64,000 bases of DNA from Dryomyza anilis (taxonomy: Eukaryota > Arthropoda > Insecta > Diptera > Dryomyzidae): the NCBI GenBank assembly GCA_951804985.1, contig OX638132.1, positions 6,863,529-6,927,528 of the forward strand, in the 5' to 3' direction. The notes beneath the pieces are model-generated. The model worked only from the letters and a program-made list of their open reading frames with translations. It had not been told where the DNA came from and did not search any database. This document shows, in pieces, positions 1 to 11,545 of the stretch. Positions within the stretch are counted from its first letter, which is position 1, and each line of letters starts with the position of its first letter. The translations under genes and the position numbers were made by a program.

Positions 1-162
1 ATCCTCATACCTATTTTTCTAAAAATAACACAATTTGTGGTTTTCGCCCACATTTGGTACTCCTGCCCCACTGTTCGACGTTACATTCCTGTCTTTGGTA
101 TTTTAATTTCTACTTATCGAGCCAGGCTGTATTCTATATGGTAATCGGACCTGTTAGAAAAG
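1..162. other. Unannotated AT-rich sequence
   Basis: I see no gene, tandem repeat or terminal repeat here. It flanks the first mini-me copy. Confidence 0.4.
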
Positions 163-500
163 AAAAACCAGTTGGGAAGGGTAGATCACATGGGAAATTT
201 TCATTTAGTGGTCGGATCATAGGTCACAATGGACCGATCTTGCACATACAGCGTAGGTATATTAGTAATCTAAGTTATAAGTTTCATTTATCTAGCTCTT
301 CAATTTTAAAAGTAGTAGGGATTTCAACAGACAGACGGACAGACAGACAGACAGACAGACGGACATCGCTAAATCGACTCAGAAGGTCATGCTGATCAAG
401 AATATATATACTTTTCCATACCGGAGATGCTTCCTTCTGGGTGTTACAAACGGCGTACCAAACTGAATATACCCTTTCACTCTTAGTGTAGGGTATAAAA
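163..500 (+). mobile_element. Mini-me-like element, family A, internally deleted copy (A1)
   Basis: It starts with 'AACCAGTTGGGAAGG' and ends in 'GTAGGGTATAAAA', the same ends as the long copies at 21102-21804 and 50346-51089. It lacks about 350 bp of their interior, including the 5' hairpin. The GACA/GACGGACA microsatellite (about 330-364), the core 'TGATCAAGAATATATATAC' and the 3' terminal hairpin are present. The family is non-coding and presumably moved with enzymes supplied in trans. The class assignment comes from resemblance to Dipteran mini-me/DINE repeats. Confidence 0.75.
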
Positions 501-529
501 AAAAACGAAATATTTTCAAATCCAGAAAA

Positions 530-768
530 GTAAATGTCACATGGGCGTGCCTTAAATATAGCTCAGAATCTGAATATTGACTACCCAACACCTTGATGGA
601 CATATTAATGTGGTATATACAATTCTACATTTTCAAATTATCGTAAGTAGGCGGAAAAATAGAAATATATGTCTAAATGCACTCGGAAAGTGATGCTGAT
701 CAAGAAAATATATACATACCGGTCACATCTCCTGGAAGGCACTAATACCTCACATATGTACTTAAAAT
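530..768 (+). mobile_element. Diverged mini-me-like remnant (family B type)
   Basis: Degraded matches to family B occur in order: 'GTCACATGGG', 'ATATTAATGTGG', then 'GTGATGCTGATCAAGAA' and a rearranged 'CATACCGGTCACATCTCCT'. The 3' end is cut off by the small hAT-like element that follows. It is an old copy, much more diverged than the other family B members. Confidence 0.5.
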
Positions 769-1013
769 CAGGGACTAAAACCCATTGGAATATATGGATC
801 CATGTTCCCTGTTTTTTTTTAAATAAGTTTCCAGCAAAATTAAAATTGCGGTTCCAACCAACAAAATTAAATGGGTTCCTGTACACAAACCGATTCTGGT
901 TTAAAATAGCGGTTACGATTCCAGTTCCAACCAAACAAATTACATGGGTTCCAATTCCGGTTCCATTCTTTTTTTTTTAATAACGTACCGTTTCCGATTA
1001 TTTGTGGTCCCTG
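769..1013. mobile_element. Small hAT-like MITE with GGTTCC-rich interior
   Basis: The ends are 'CAGGGACTAAAACCC' and, read inward from the right, 'CAGGGACCACAAAT', giving short hAT-style terminal inverted repeats. The flanks 'CTTAAAAT' and 'GCTTAAAT' look like a decayed 8-bp duplication, although they match only with a one-base shift. The interior repeats GGTTCC/GGAACC motifs. It is non-coding. Similar GGTTCC-rich DNA occurs at about 38930-39065. Confidence 0.45.
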
Positions 1014-1021
1014 GCTTAAAT

Positions 1022-1659
1022 AAGTGAATACAAAAAACACTATTTTTGTTAATTAAACAGTAAACAACAAATTTTTAAAAAATTTTATATTTTCTTCGTT
1101 TTTTAACCGTTTGTTTACAACATGTGGCAGCACTGACAGCCGCTCGAAGTCTGTTAACTTAATTCAAATGGTAACTGCATTACCTTGTCCTTGTTGTTGT
1201 TGTTGTCTTTTCATTCTAATTCTCATTGCTGTTGTGTTTTTGTGTTGCTGAATTTATAATAAGCCAGCGATGTATGCGTTTTTATTTTTTATTTTCTGTA
1301 TATCTGTTACATAATCCTGTGAATCCTTTGGTTTTTGCGTGTTGCTGTTGCTTCCATTGCATTGTTGTTGCAGCTGAGGTGTTTCTAAGTCCAGAATCAC
1401 AAAAATAAAAATAATTATATTATACTCTTTGTTATTGTCGTTGTTTTGTGCTCTTATATTATTAAAATTAATGGCATTTTCGCTGTTGTTGCTATGCAAA
1501 AACATGTGTCCCAGTCTGTTGCAGCACGTCCTGCATGTTGAGTTTTTATTCTGGCATCTGGTTTTGTTGCAGTCAACAGCAATAAATAAATTATTTTTAA
1601 ATTTGCTTAAATTTTGGATTTTAGTTATTTAATTTTAGATTTTTTTATATTTTTACATT
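1022..1659. other. Unannotated region with TTG/CAG-rich low complexity
   Basis: Scattered TTG, GCTG and TGTTGTTG runs are common in fly non-coding DNA. There is no convincing reading frame. A higher-complexity patch near 1118-1190 ('CAGCACTGACAGCCGCTCG') is not repeated elsewhere in the window. Confidence 0.4.
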
Positions 1660-2737
1660 TACATCAAATACAAAAACTAAAGCAAAAGCAAAAATACAAC
1701 ACAAAACAAAAGATGGTAATACAAAAACAAAAGCAAATACAAATAACAAAAGCAGAACAACAAAAACAAAATCGAAAATACAAAAACAAAAGCATTATCA
1801 CAAAAAAGAGCAAAAACAAAACCAAAGTACAAAAGCAAAACACAAAACAAAAAAAAACACTCACACACAAAAACAAAATCAAAGACACAAAATCAAAAGC
1901 AAAACACAAAAGTAAAAACAAAATCAAAGACACAAAAACAAAAGCTAAAACACAAAATGAAAAGCAAATACACAAAATCAAAAGCAAAAATACATATACA
2001 AAAGCAAAAACACAAAAGCAAAAGGAAAAACAAAAGCAAAAACACAAAAACAAAATCAAAAACACAAAAACCAAAACAAAAGCAAAAACGTAAATCACAA
2101 AAGCAAAAACACATAAACAAAAGAAAAAACTCAAAAATAGAAGCAAAACAAATAAACAAAAGCAAAAACACAAAATAAACGCAAAATACAAAAACACAAA
2201 AACAAAAGCAAACACATAAAAATATAAATAAAAGCAAAACACAAAAACAAATGCAAAAACAAAAAAACTCAAAAACAAAATTAAAAACACAAAAACAAAA
2301 ACAAAAAGCAGAAATACAAGAACAAAAGCAAAATAAAAAACAAAAGGAAAACAAAAACACAAAATAAAATCAAAAACACAAAAACGAAAGGTAAAGGAAA
2401 ATGAAAGCAAAAATCAAAACATAAACCACAAAAGCAAAACCACGAGATCAAAACATAAAACAAAAGCAAAAACACAAAAATAAAAGCAAAAATACAAACA
2501 AAAGCAAAAGCAATAACACAAATCAAAAGCATAAATACAAAATAAGATCAAAAAAGTAAAAACACAAAGACAAAAACATCAAATTTAATTAAAATTTGTA
2601 ATATATAGTGAACCCACCAAACAAACTCAATTAAACTATCGAAAATAAATAATAAAAATGTTCTTAATATTAATAAAATCACTCCACATCCTTGCATTCA
2701 CCAAATCTTTGCAAGAGACGTACACGTGTCCAGCTAG
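1660..2737 (+). mobile_element. Helitron remnant with intact-looking 3' end (Helitron 3)
   Basis: The right end reads 'TATTAATAAAATCACTCC', an imperfect GC-containing hairpin, then 'GTGTCCAGCTAG' followed by T. This matches in order the 3' ends of the two better-preserved Helitrons (57038-58195 and 60710-62236). CTAG at 2734-2737 followed by T fits Helitron insertion between A and T. The 5' TC end could not be found, so the left boundary is arbitrary and marks the start of the internal minisatellite. Confidence 0.55.
1668..2580. repeat. A/C-rich minisatellite (AAAACACAAAAGC-type)
   Basis: About 900 bp of irregular short units such as 'AAAACAAAAGC' and 'AAAACACAAAATC'. The bias keeps long frames open on both strands: Lys/Gln-rich on plus, Phe/Leu/Cys-rich on minus. 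These translations are composition artefacts. The same array type occurs in the other Helitron copies (about 61905-61985, 63240-63860 and, inverted, 47180-47800). Confidence 0.8.
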
Positions 2738-3008
2738 TAATATTATAATAATATTCATAATTTTGTTGATATTATTCCAATAGTTTTCGCAATTAGTCAT
2801 AAAAGTTATTATTACTTTAATAGGCCGATACCAACGAATATAACAACCACTTTCGAAATCCAACCAAAACCAAAACAAATTTGAATATACATAATTCATA
2901 CACAGAAAAGAGATAGCGTCGCAAAAGATATTGAAATTCGCTGGAATCGAACCCGGCATTCTTTGGCTCGTAGTCCAACACACTATCTAGGGAGCCACCG
3001 ACGCTACA
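2738..3008 (-). mobile_element. tRNA-derived SINE, type 2
   Basis: On the minus strand the head (about 3006 to 2938) has an A box ('TGGCTCCCTAGATAG') and a B box ('GGGTTCGATTCC') at tRNA spacing. It continues into an unrelated body and ends leftward in AT-rich TAATAATA-type sequence. The anticodon stem is imperfect and the body continues past the acceptor region, so this is a SINE and not a tRNA gene. The left boundary beside the Helitron end is approximate. Confidence 0.6.
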
Positions 3009-5204
3009 ACCCAAATATTACTATTTAGAGCTTTTAGTTCTATATAAAAAAAAAATATTTTTAATATTCAAATAACTAAAAGAACTTTCCATAATACCCT
3101 ATACTCAAAGTAATTCAAATATACGCGCATTAAGAAAAATTTACATATGCGCGGCAAAAGTTTTTAGAATTTTAAACACACTTACACATAACTCAGAAGC
3201 CGTGTGGCTTAAAACCCACAACATACACACAAATACTGATATAGAACTTTTACCCAACCACATAAATTCTCAGTTATTTAATGCGCGAACCCAAAATGAA
3301 TTTAATTTGTTATTCGTGTGTGTGTGTGTTTTGCTTTGTGTTTGTTTAGTATACCACATAATACACATACACACGGGCATGAAGCTTATAATTATGTTTA
3401 AACAAGTTTGGCTGTAATAAGCTTTGATTAACCAGGGATTACAGTGCTCTTCCGCTCACACATACAAATAAATTTGGCCCAAACTTTTCTTAAGAAGTTT
3501 TGCAGAAATCTTGTTTTTTAGACCATGTTCCTTGTTTTTATGGTTTTGTATGCTGTAGTTGTAAATGTAATATCCAGATTTTATTCACTTTAATTTATTA
3601 TTTTTATTGCCGTTTAAATTTATTTTTTAACATTTTAAATATTGACATTTTACGTTGTACCCGGTGTACCGCAATATTAATATGATTCTTTTCTATGATC
3701 CCATTATGTACTATCTATATTTTTGTACGTACTATCTATTTTTTTTTTTTCTATATTTTTTTAGGTAATTTATTGTTTATTTAGAATTTTATTACCTATA
3801 TGTATTTTGTATATTAAATGACTTCTTTGAATACCTAATGTAATTTAATTGTTTATTTTATTTTATTTGTATTTGTATTATTATTATTTAATTTAATCTA
3901 TGTATATTATTTTGAAACTGTTTACTTACCTTATAAACTTACTCCTCTTCTGCTGCCTCCGCTGTTGGTTATGTATAAACCTTCCGCACGTTACCCATAA
4001 GCATTGTATAGTGTATTTAGATAACAATGGAATGAAATCAACTTGGTATTTATGCGAAATTGTATCTCAATTTATGTTTACGAACTGAAACCATACCAAC
4101 ATTTGTAGGAAAATTCGTTTTTTTTATTTTTATGACATCAACATTCATACATACACAGACGCTTGCTTCTCTGGCTGTGCTTTGTTGTTTTATTCCTGAA
4201 AACACACACATGCAAACATTGTATATCATGCCGTTTTTTGATACCTAAGAAAAAAACATCTGCAATCCGTACAAATTATACTTAGTTCCGTTTTGATACC
4301 TAAGAACAAAATGTCTTAATATCTAGAATAATTTCGATTAGTTACTTTCAATAGAAGGACATGCACACTAACAATCAGATGGCGACATCGCAACACAAAG
4401 CATACGAGCGAATATTACAGACAAGGAAAGCCCGATGAAAACAACAGCAGATACATGAACACGTGTTCCTTTTGCGAAGAACACAGCAACAATTTTGCGT
4501 TTTTTTTGGTTTTTAGTAATCAATAAATTAACTTCTGAAAATCCAGTTGAATAAAGTTTGTTTACTTTTTTGACAACTAAGTAATTTACTTTCTTAATAT
4601 TCAGATGACAAATTCTTGAATTTTAGTAGTATTTTATTGATATTAGTCAAATTTTACTATTTTTCTTTCGAACCGAATTCTTCTCGAGTTTTAGAATTTT
4701 ATTTCCCTCCGTGTATACGAAAATTGTATAGACTTATTATTTTTTCTTCTTCTAATGAAGTTAAAGAATATTTACCATTACATTCTTTTGCTACTGTTGA
4801 AGGTTCGATTCTCGGCTTTCTTCTGCAATTCAGATCCTTTCTCAGGTGAAGTCAAAATATTGCTTCTCATTGGTTTGTGGCAACAATTGAAGTTTTTTCT
4901 TGGCGAAACCAATAAAATTATTCATATAACACAATATGTTCACTAAAATTACAACGAACATTGCCTTAATTACGTTTCCCACTTTACCCCAGGAAATGTT
5001 TCCTACTTTACCCCAATGTCACAATTTGAACATAACTTAGCACCATTTAAACAATTTTAAATCATTTGCAAAACACATTTGTATTTCAAAAGATATACAA
5101 TATGCGATCATTTTAAACATACCGTCTTAATTAAAAACGATTAAATTTCACACTTTTTGAAACTTTAAAATTCATTTTTTTCACTTGTTCTCAAGATCCA
5201 TCTG
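3009..5204. other. Unannotated AT-rich region
   Basis: It holds a short TG run near 3316-3334 and T-rich tracts (3600-3900). The repeated phrase 'TTTTGATACCTAAGA' appears at about 4236 and 4293. I see no gene, TIR or tandem array. Reading frames are short and low complexity. Confidence 0.4.
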
Positions 5205-5220
5205 CAAATGTAAATGTTGT

Positions 5221-5491
5221 ATTTGAACATAAGTGGTCACATGTCACAATGGACCGATGATGTTGGTACAGTATAGATATATAAACAATCTAAATTAAGA
5301 GTTTTATTGATCTAGTTGTTATAGTTTTTCTGTAATCGTGATTTCAATAGACAGACGGATATCGCTAAATCGACTAAGGAGGTCATGCTGATCAAGAATA
5401 TTTATATGCTTTTCCATAGATGCTTCCTTCTGGGTGTTGTAAACGGTGTATCAATCTTAATATACACGTTCACTTATAATGTAGGTTATAA
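5221..5491 (+). mobile_element. Mini-me-like element, family A, old 3' fragment (A2)
   Basis: The sequence follows the 3' half of family A ('TGAACATAAGTGGTC', 'CACAATGGACCGAT', 'ATCGCTAAATCGACT', 'TGCTGATCAAGAATAT') and ends in 'GTAGGTTATAAAA'. Many substitutions and a microsatellite reduced to two units make it the oldest family A copy here. Confidence 0.65.
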
Positions 5492-7319
5492 AAAGCTATC
5501 ATATGCCATCAAAAACAGAATTTCGAAAAAATGTGGCCTTGCCCCTTTTTTACACCACACAACGACTGACGAAACGAAAATTAGTCATCAAAATTTCGAA
5601 ACACGAAATTTCAAGATCTCGTCGAGATTCAAAATCGTGATCGATAAATTCGAGACGATATTCGAGATCGTGATCATTTTTTATTCGAGATCTTGACTAA
5701 GATGGCTACTACTCAAAATCCCGAAAATCTTACTCGTTTTTTTTAATTACAATCTACCCAGTGCTTTTTCAATTTCTTCAAGTTTCTAGTTTCCCCTATC
5801 ACGAAGTATTTGACTTTCATTTGTAAAGTATTCCCTCATATATTCTACCCTTCAATTTCTAACCGATTGGACTCAACTTTCAGTTGGATTCTTTTCGACT
5901 TTGCTTTACTACATTTTTATTTTACTTCATTCTCAGCTTACTACGTTATCATTATACTCTACGTCATACTCACTCCTTCCTTCAACTCATTTGTGTCACT
6001 TACCTCTGCCGCTCTCTTATGCCCCCCACGTACCGCTCGGTATTTATTACCGCCGCTCAATTAACACTGTTAGTCGCTTGTTTAACATGCCTTTGTGCGC
6101 GGACCATGTAGTGCTTAGTGGAGATCCTTAATTAGTGGCGCTTAATTAGTAACAACGACGTAATGCGTTTTAGTTTACGCTTCACTTAGATGTAGAACAA
6201 ACAACGCACTACATAAAACATTTTCCAAATAATAACAAACAACACAATGAAGGACACAACATAATCAGCTTAATGCATGAAGAAATAATTAAAATTTAGT
6301 ATTTTTTTTTTTAATTTTACATCATAAAAAATGTAACAGCTACACAGCGTAAATCATATAAGCCATGTCCTTTATAAACCGGAAATGTGCACAATGGACA
6401 GCAATTTCCGTTCACGTTCACGTGATGGCAACACGCAACAATTTCTTAGATATTAAAGTCGCCTGCCAGTCAATGACGACAAAATCGAGTGCTTTTCTTT
6501 TCAAAGCATCGCTATGTCCTTGCATGCGAAGACATCAGACATGCGAGGACTTCAGTGGCTCGGCAGGGCGTCCGCCCAATTAATCAAATTGTCAATCGTG
6601 CTGCTGATGGGCTGCAAGTGTGTCTGTCTACGCAGCCGAAGATGTGTTGAGTTGTGAAGAATGATGATTTTTTTTTTGTTCCCCAATGAAACGTTTGCGC
6701 CCTCGAAGGACTTGCACGATGACCACGTCGAGCAGCCACAGCAGCACGACCAGAAGGTGACGTGCTTTTGTTTAATATGCGCCGGATGACTTTGGAAACG
6801 GAAGTGCGTGCGTATTTAATGGCACTTGGGATTGTTTGACTTATGGCTTTGACTAAGGATGCTGAGCGAGGCTGATTGAATCGAATCGAAAGCGCATAAT
6901 CTGTGATGGAGCAGGCTGTAGTTTCTACTCTTGGCAACAATTTGCATATAACATTTTCTATAATTGAGATTTTTATAAAATTTTGTATTTATTTTTGATT
7001 TAAAAGTATCCACAATTCAGCATTTGTAAATAAAAATTGTAATATATAATTTATGTCAGTCCCGTTGTAGCATTGTAGCTTAAAAAAAATATTAATTAAA
7101 GGTTACTTGAATAACTTATCAAACAAATCACAAATAAATGAATTGAAACTCGTTGATCCGAAACTTCATAAAATATTAAAATAATAAATATGTCAAAACA
7201 AAATCGACCGAAAATCAATTCTAATTCGTTTTTTTCCATTGTACGTGACAAAAATTATATAAAGAAAATTAAAATTGATGAAGTGAGATAAAAATGTATT
7301 TACTTTAAATTGTTTATTG
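5492..7319. other. Unannotated region, partly higher complexity
   Basis: From 5590 to 5690 there are many TCGAGA/CGAGAT/TTCGAAA motifs. From 5990 to 6160 and 6360 to 6950 the DNA is less AT-rich than its surroundings and unrelated to the repeats, with paired 'TTAATTAGT' sites at about 6130-6150. An open frame of about 118 codons on the minus strand (6584-6940) is Ser/Arg/Ala-rich and not recognisable. No gene can be supported. Confidence 0.4.
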
Positions 7320-8604
7320 AAGGGTTTTTCAAGAAGAGCGCTACGCTAAGTTTTTTTTTAAATAAAACAAAAACGGTTTTGGATATCAATGAATTTATTC
7401 CTATAAAGGTACGTTCAATGCCATTATGTATGGAACTCGATTTCTTTTGCATGGCCACCACGGGCACGCTTGCAGAAGTCCAGACGCTGAACCCAATTTT
7501 CGACGGTTTTCAAGCATAAATCGGCCGATACTGCTGCAATTTCACGTTCGATATTCGTACGAAGTTCATCAATCGTCGCTGGCATAGACCATAGACTTGA
7601 CGTAGCCCCACAGGAAATAGTCTAACGGCGTCAAATCGCACGACCGAGGCGGCCAATCGACTGGACCATTTCGTGAGATAACACGTTCTCCAAATTTGGT
7701 TTCCAATAAATTGGTTGTGGCATTCGCTGTGTAGCTTGTGGCGCCGTCCTGTTGGAACCACATGTCCTCCAAGTCCATATCATCCAATTGGGGCCAAAAA
7801 TATTCGGTTATCATTGAACGGTAACGATTCCCATTCACACGTGCCGGTCTTGATCACCACGGAAGAAGTACGGCCCAATAACGCAGCCGGCCCATAAACC
7901 GCATCAAACCGTAATTTTTCGGGATGCAATGATGACTCATGGAGTACGTGTGGATTGCTGTCTGACCAATAACGCATATTTTGTTTATTGACGAAGCCAT
8001 TCAGCCAGAAATGAGCCTCATCGCTGAAGATGAATTTTCGATGAAAATCCGAATCATTTTCAAGTTGTTGCTCAGCCCAATTCACGAACATACGACGCTT
8101 CTGGTGGTCAAGCGGCTTCAGTTCTTGCGTCAATTTGTTTTTGTAAGGATGTAGGGCAAGATCTTTTCGCAAAATTCGCCACAATGACGTCACAGAGATG
8201 CCCAACGCTTGAGAACGACGTGTGAGAGACACATTTGGTCTTTCTTCAACTGAAGCCTCAGCGGTAGCAATATTCTCGACACTACGCGCACTTCTTTGTC
8301 TCACTGGCACGGGAACATTTTGTACTGTGCCTATGGATTCAAATTTTTCCACTAGACGCTCAATTGTTGATCTGCTAGGACGATTATGACGACCATAAAT
8401 TGGCCGTAGTGCTCCTAACGTTGAGTCCACTGACTCCGAATTTCGGTAGTAAATTTTAATAATTTCGACTCGTTGTTGGCTCGTATATCTTTCCACCATG
8501 AAATGGCAAACCTTACTGAAGAGAACTGTCAAAAGAGCGGCAAGAAATATGGCGTCGTTTGCTGATCCTGTCGCTCTACTTTTGTAGCGTCCCTTTACTT
8601 AATA
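7320..8604 (-). mobile_element. Tc1/mariner element, DD41D (rosa-type), relic 1
   Basis: The plus-side end begins 'AAGGGTTTTTCAAG' and the other end carries 'GTAGCGTCCC', matching the terminal sequences of the related copy at 22851-24085. A single transposase pseudogene lies between. A TA duplication is not visible at the left end, so the outermost bases are uncertain. Confidence 0.8.
7424..8499 (-). pseudogene. DD41D mariner transposase, frameshifted
   Basis: This encoded a cut-and-paste transposase that binds the element ends and inserts at TA. From the start Met (reads 'MVERYTSQQRVEIIK') the first ~120 residues form the bipartite helix-turn-helix DNA-binding region. The catalytic domain follows, with the first Asp in 'FSDEAHFWLNG' and the second in 'WFQQDGATS'. 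The third Asp, in 'DLTPLDYFLWG', lies 41 residues after the second, so the triad is DD41D, the spacing of the rosa family (DD34D in mariner, DD34E in Tc1). Three indels break it: one base lost after 'LHPEK' (near 7915), a short loss near 7838, and about 7 bp lost near 7580. It has no intron and is clearly non-functional. Confidence in the family is high. Confidence 0.88.
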
Positions 8605-9076
8605 AGGATTTCGCACGAAAAAATTGTCCATTACATTATTTAATATATCTTTTTTAAATATCATAAAAAATTAAAAATTGATATGTAGAAGGCTGTGGAA
8701 TGAATGTCAAAAAATTATATTTATTACTTCTTAGAATCGAAGTAAATATAAAAAAATGAAATTTGAAAATTTCACTGTATCATTTTCAGCTAAATTACAA
8801 AAAATTACTCGAGAACTAAAAATTGATCCATACACTATTTCTAAGGTAATAAATTAGTTTTAATAGGACCTGATAATTACACAGAAGTCATGTTCTGGGA
8901 GAAAGAAAAGAGATCTGTGATGAAAAAATCAAAAACCTTGTTCATGAAAAATCCCAACATTTCAGGTGAAAAGTGTCAGGAGAAAAGAAATCCTTTGTAC
9001 GTAGGTGCAAAAAAAATAGATGAGAATGTGGTGAAATACACTAGGGGAAAAAAACCCGTACCAAAATATTAAAAAA
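8605..9076. other. Unannotated AT-rich sequence
   Basis: A Lys-rich open frame of 60 codons (8890-9072) has no recognisable domain and looks like chance in A-rich DNA. No repeats noted. Confidence 0.35.
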
Positions 9077-9508
9077 CATGGTTGAAGTATATACAGGTTA
9101 GACCATCTAGACGTTTAATTGACATACAGTGTGCTGAGAATGTCAAGAAGACAACTTTACAAATTCAAGAATTATTGTCATTGTAAACTTTATTTTCAGG
9201 TTATGGTTTTTTTCATTAAAAATTAGAGATTTTATAAAAATTTCACTACACATATTCACTCTTATCACTTTTGCCATTCACTGTGATTTCTTTTGGATGC
9301 TGAGAATTCTTGAAAGTTTGAAAAATGTTGAAATTTATTTAATTTAAACGTTTGATATTTTTTGTTTTTATGAAATTGTAAACAAACCACTGATGTTCTG
9401 TTTTAAAATTTTCGTAAACAAATGTTGAATCTTTCAACTAGTTATCAAAAAAAAGTAAATGGCGACTGAATTTTGAAGATGACTTAACCTGTATATACTT
9501 CAACCATG
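9077..9508. mobile_element. Fold-back MITE with 24-bp perfect TIRs
   Basis: The left end begins 'CATGGTTGAAGTATATACAG' and the right end is its exact inverse over 24 bp (9485-9508). The interior is AT-rich and non-coding. No clear target-site duplication is visible (A-rich on the left, GTCCT on the right), so the superfamily is unknown. Confidence 0.65.
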
Positions 9509-10015
9509 GTCCTGGTCAAGAATTTTATATTGCAGATACATAAAGAATGTGGAAATGTGAGAAATGTGTTTTGCTACCATTCTGCAGTTGTTACAAAAGA
9601 AGTAAGACTTTCACCATTCCTGTTTTTTTAAACAAAATCTAAACAATGACATATCTAGTAAAAATCTTTGTTTTCTTTCCAACAGAAAATTTCAAGTCTG
9701 TTCAGATCTTGATTCATGCTTGACTTTAACACAGAAAGAACATTTCTAATTTCCCTACAAATGTCCGCCAAATCATATATTGTCACTGTCATGCCAAAGG
9801 GGCGAATGTGCATTTTTTAAAATGTTGGGAAATCAAATTTTAAAGTTTGAAGTGCTTTAAAAATTAGAAAAATTTATATTTTCTTTAATTTTTTCTGTTA
9901 TTTTAGTTTATTCGTCAATTATTATAACGTATATAAAATATCTTTAGATTTGGACAACCTACTGAATTATAAATACGGATTTTGTGAGGCTGTATCTTGA
10001 TCAAAACGCAAATAT
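9509..10015. other. Unannotated AT-rich sequence with one stray MITE end
   Basis: At about 9790 'GTCATGCCAAAGGGGCGAAT' matches the terminus of the MITE at 10276-10595, suggesting an older truncated copy. Nothing else is recognised. Confidence 0.4.
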
Positions 10016-10250
10016 TTTTGTTTTTTATGATATAACTTTTTATTAGCGCAAGATAAAATAGTAATGTAGAGGCATTAATTGTTTGTTTTTAAGGCACCTA
10101 TAGATCTGCATCATTAATTAAAAATATTTTGTCAAACATTAATTTGCCATTTGTTATTTGCAGGAAAAAATGTGCTTTAAAAACAAATAATTAATACCTC
10201 AACACCACTATTATATCATGTGCTAATAAAAAATTATAACAAAAAAACGA
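10016..10250. mobile_element. Diverged copy of the CATGCCAAAAGGGCG MITE
   Basis: It parallels the interior of the next element in order: 'AGATAAAATAGT', 'GTTTGTTTTTAA', 'GATCTGCATCATTAAT' and 'CATTTGTTATTTGCAGGAAA', then the inverted half. Termini are missing and the middle is shortened. Confidence 0.6.
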
Positions 10251-10275
10251 AGAAATTGGAAAAATTTAAAATCAT

Positions 10276-10595
10276 GTCATGCCAAAAGGGCGAATCTTTT
10301 CATTTTTTGCTATAACTCTTTATTGGTACCAGATAAAATAGTGAAGTAAAGGCATGTATGTTTGTTTTTAAAGCACCTATCGATCTGCATCATTAATAAA
10401 ATTGTCAAACATTAATTTGCCATTTGTTATTTGCAGGAAAAAATATTGGAAAATGTGGAAAAAAAATTTTAAATAATGATGCAGATCAATAGGTGCTTTG
10501 AAAACAACTAATAAATGCCTTTACACCACTATTTTATCTTATACCAATAAAAATTTATAGCGAAAAAACGAAAAGATTCGCACTTTTGGCATGAC
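10276..10595. mobile_element. Fold-back MITE, long imperfect TIRs (GTCATGCCAAAAGGGCG)
   Basis: The left arm begins 'GTCATGCCAAAAGGGCGAAT' and runs about 120 bp to 'GATCTGCATCATTA'. The right arm is its imperfect inverse ending in 'CTTTTGGCATGAC'. A non-inverted centre of about 80 bp separates them. There is no coding capacity. A transcript would fold into a long hairpin. Confidence 0.7.
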
Positions 10596-10812
10596 AAGAT
10601 TTTAAATTTTTCAAATTCGCCCTTTTGGTTTTGTCTTTTCTGGCTAGAAATACCAAACAAAACGACACGCCATTTTGGCACAGCATACCTGAGGATAAAC
10701 TACATTCAAAAATGTAAAAAAAACGCAATAGTGTCGATATGATATTTTTTAATTTATTAAAATCATCGGAAATTTTCAGTTCTGAAACAAATTTATGAAA
10801 TTATAGAGCATG

Positions 10813-10946
10813 GGCCCTATTCTGGTTTGATGAGATATATAAAATGAGAATGAAAATGAGATAAAAACTATTTTCATATTCAGTTAATAATATAAAAAAT
10901 AGTTTTTGTCTCATTTTATATTTCTCATCAAACCAGAATAGGGCCT
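10813..10946. mobile_element. 134-bp MITE with GGCCCTATTCTGG ends
   Basis: The arms begin 'GGCCCTATTCTGGTTTGATG' and end in the inverse, 'CCAGAATAGGGCC'. The inverted repeat extends inward through 'ATATAAAATGAG'. CATG flanks both sides (10809-10812 and 10947-10950), a possible 4-bp target duplication. Confidence 0.65.
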
Positions 10947-11089
10947 CATGTCTGAAATACTTTCTGGTATGTATTTTTCAAAAAACTTTCAAATATTTTT
11001 TAGTTTTGAGACACAATTATGGTTGAATAAATTGATTGTTCATCAAGCATAATTTTGTATCAGCGCATTTAGAATGTTATAGGACTAAT

Positions 11090-11545
11090 TCTGGTATGGA
11101 TAAACAGATTTTTCAAAAATAGTAACACTTTTTATTTCGTAATAATTATTATTAATATTGTCAGATACAAAGTTATTTTTAGCAAAAATGGTTGTGCAAA
11201 TATCCCTACGGAATGTCCGGTATTATTCTGAGATTAATTACGAAATTACTATAGTCTTAAGGAACAACGTGTACATATGCAGAAATAAAGTAAATTATTT
11301 CAGCTATGTTCCTAGGTAATTAAAACAAAAATATATTGTACGCAAAAAGTATTTTTAGAAAAAAAATGGTAGTGATTATTTCAAAACGGAACTTTTCTCT
11401 GATTTATTATGAAAAAACTATAAAATTTAGGAACAAATTGTAAATATATACAAAGAAAGTATATGATTTCAGCTAAAATAATTCAAACAAAAATTGAGTA
11501 TGCAGAATCGCTGACTTTTTGAAATTTCCATACGAACCTCGACAT
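11090..11545 (+). repeat. Repeat H, copy 1, left part
   Basis: It matches 28560-29135 in order: 'TTTCGTAATAAT', 'TTTTTAGCAAAAA', 'GTCCGG.ATTATTCTG' and 'CTGACTTTTTG', then 'CCATACGAAC'. It is interrupted by a hAT element and resumes at 14553. The nature of repeat H is unknown and it has no coding capacity. Confidence 0.6.

Noticed and set aside
1664..2410. Minus-strand frame of 248 codons rich in Phe, Leu and Cys; plus-strand Lys/Gln frame
   Set aside because: Composition artefact of the A/C-rich minisatellite in Helitron 3.
6584..6940. Minus-strand frame of 118 codons rich in Ser, Arg and Ala
   Set aside because: No recognised family and an adjacent overlapping frame. Higher-complexity DNA alone does not make it a gene.
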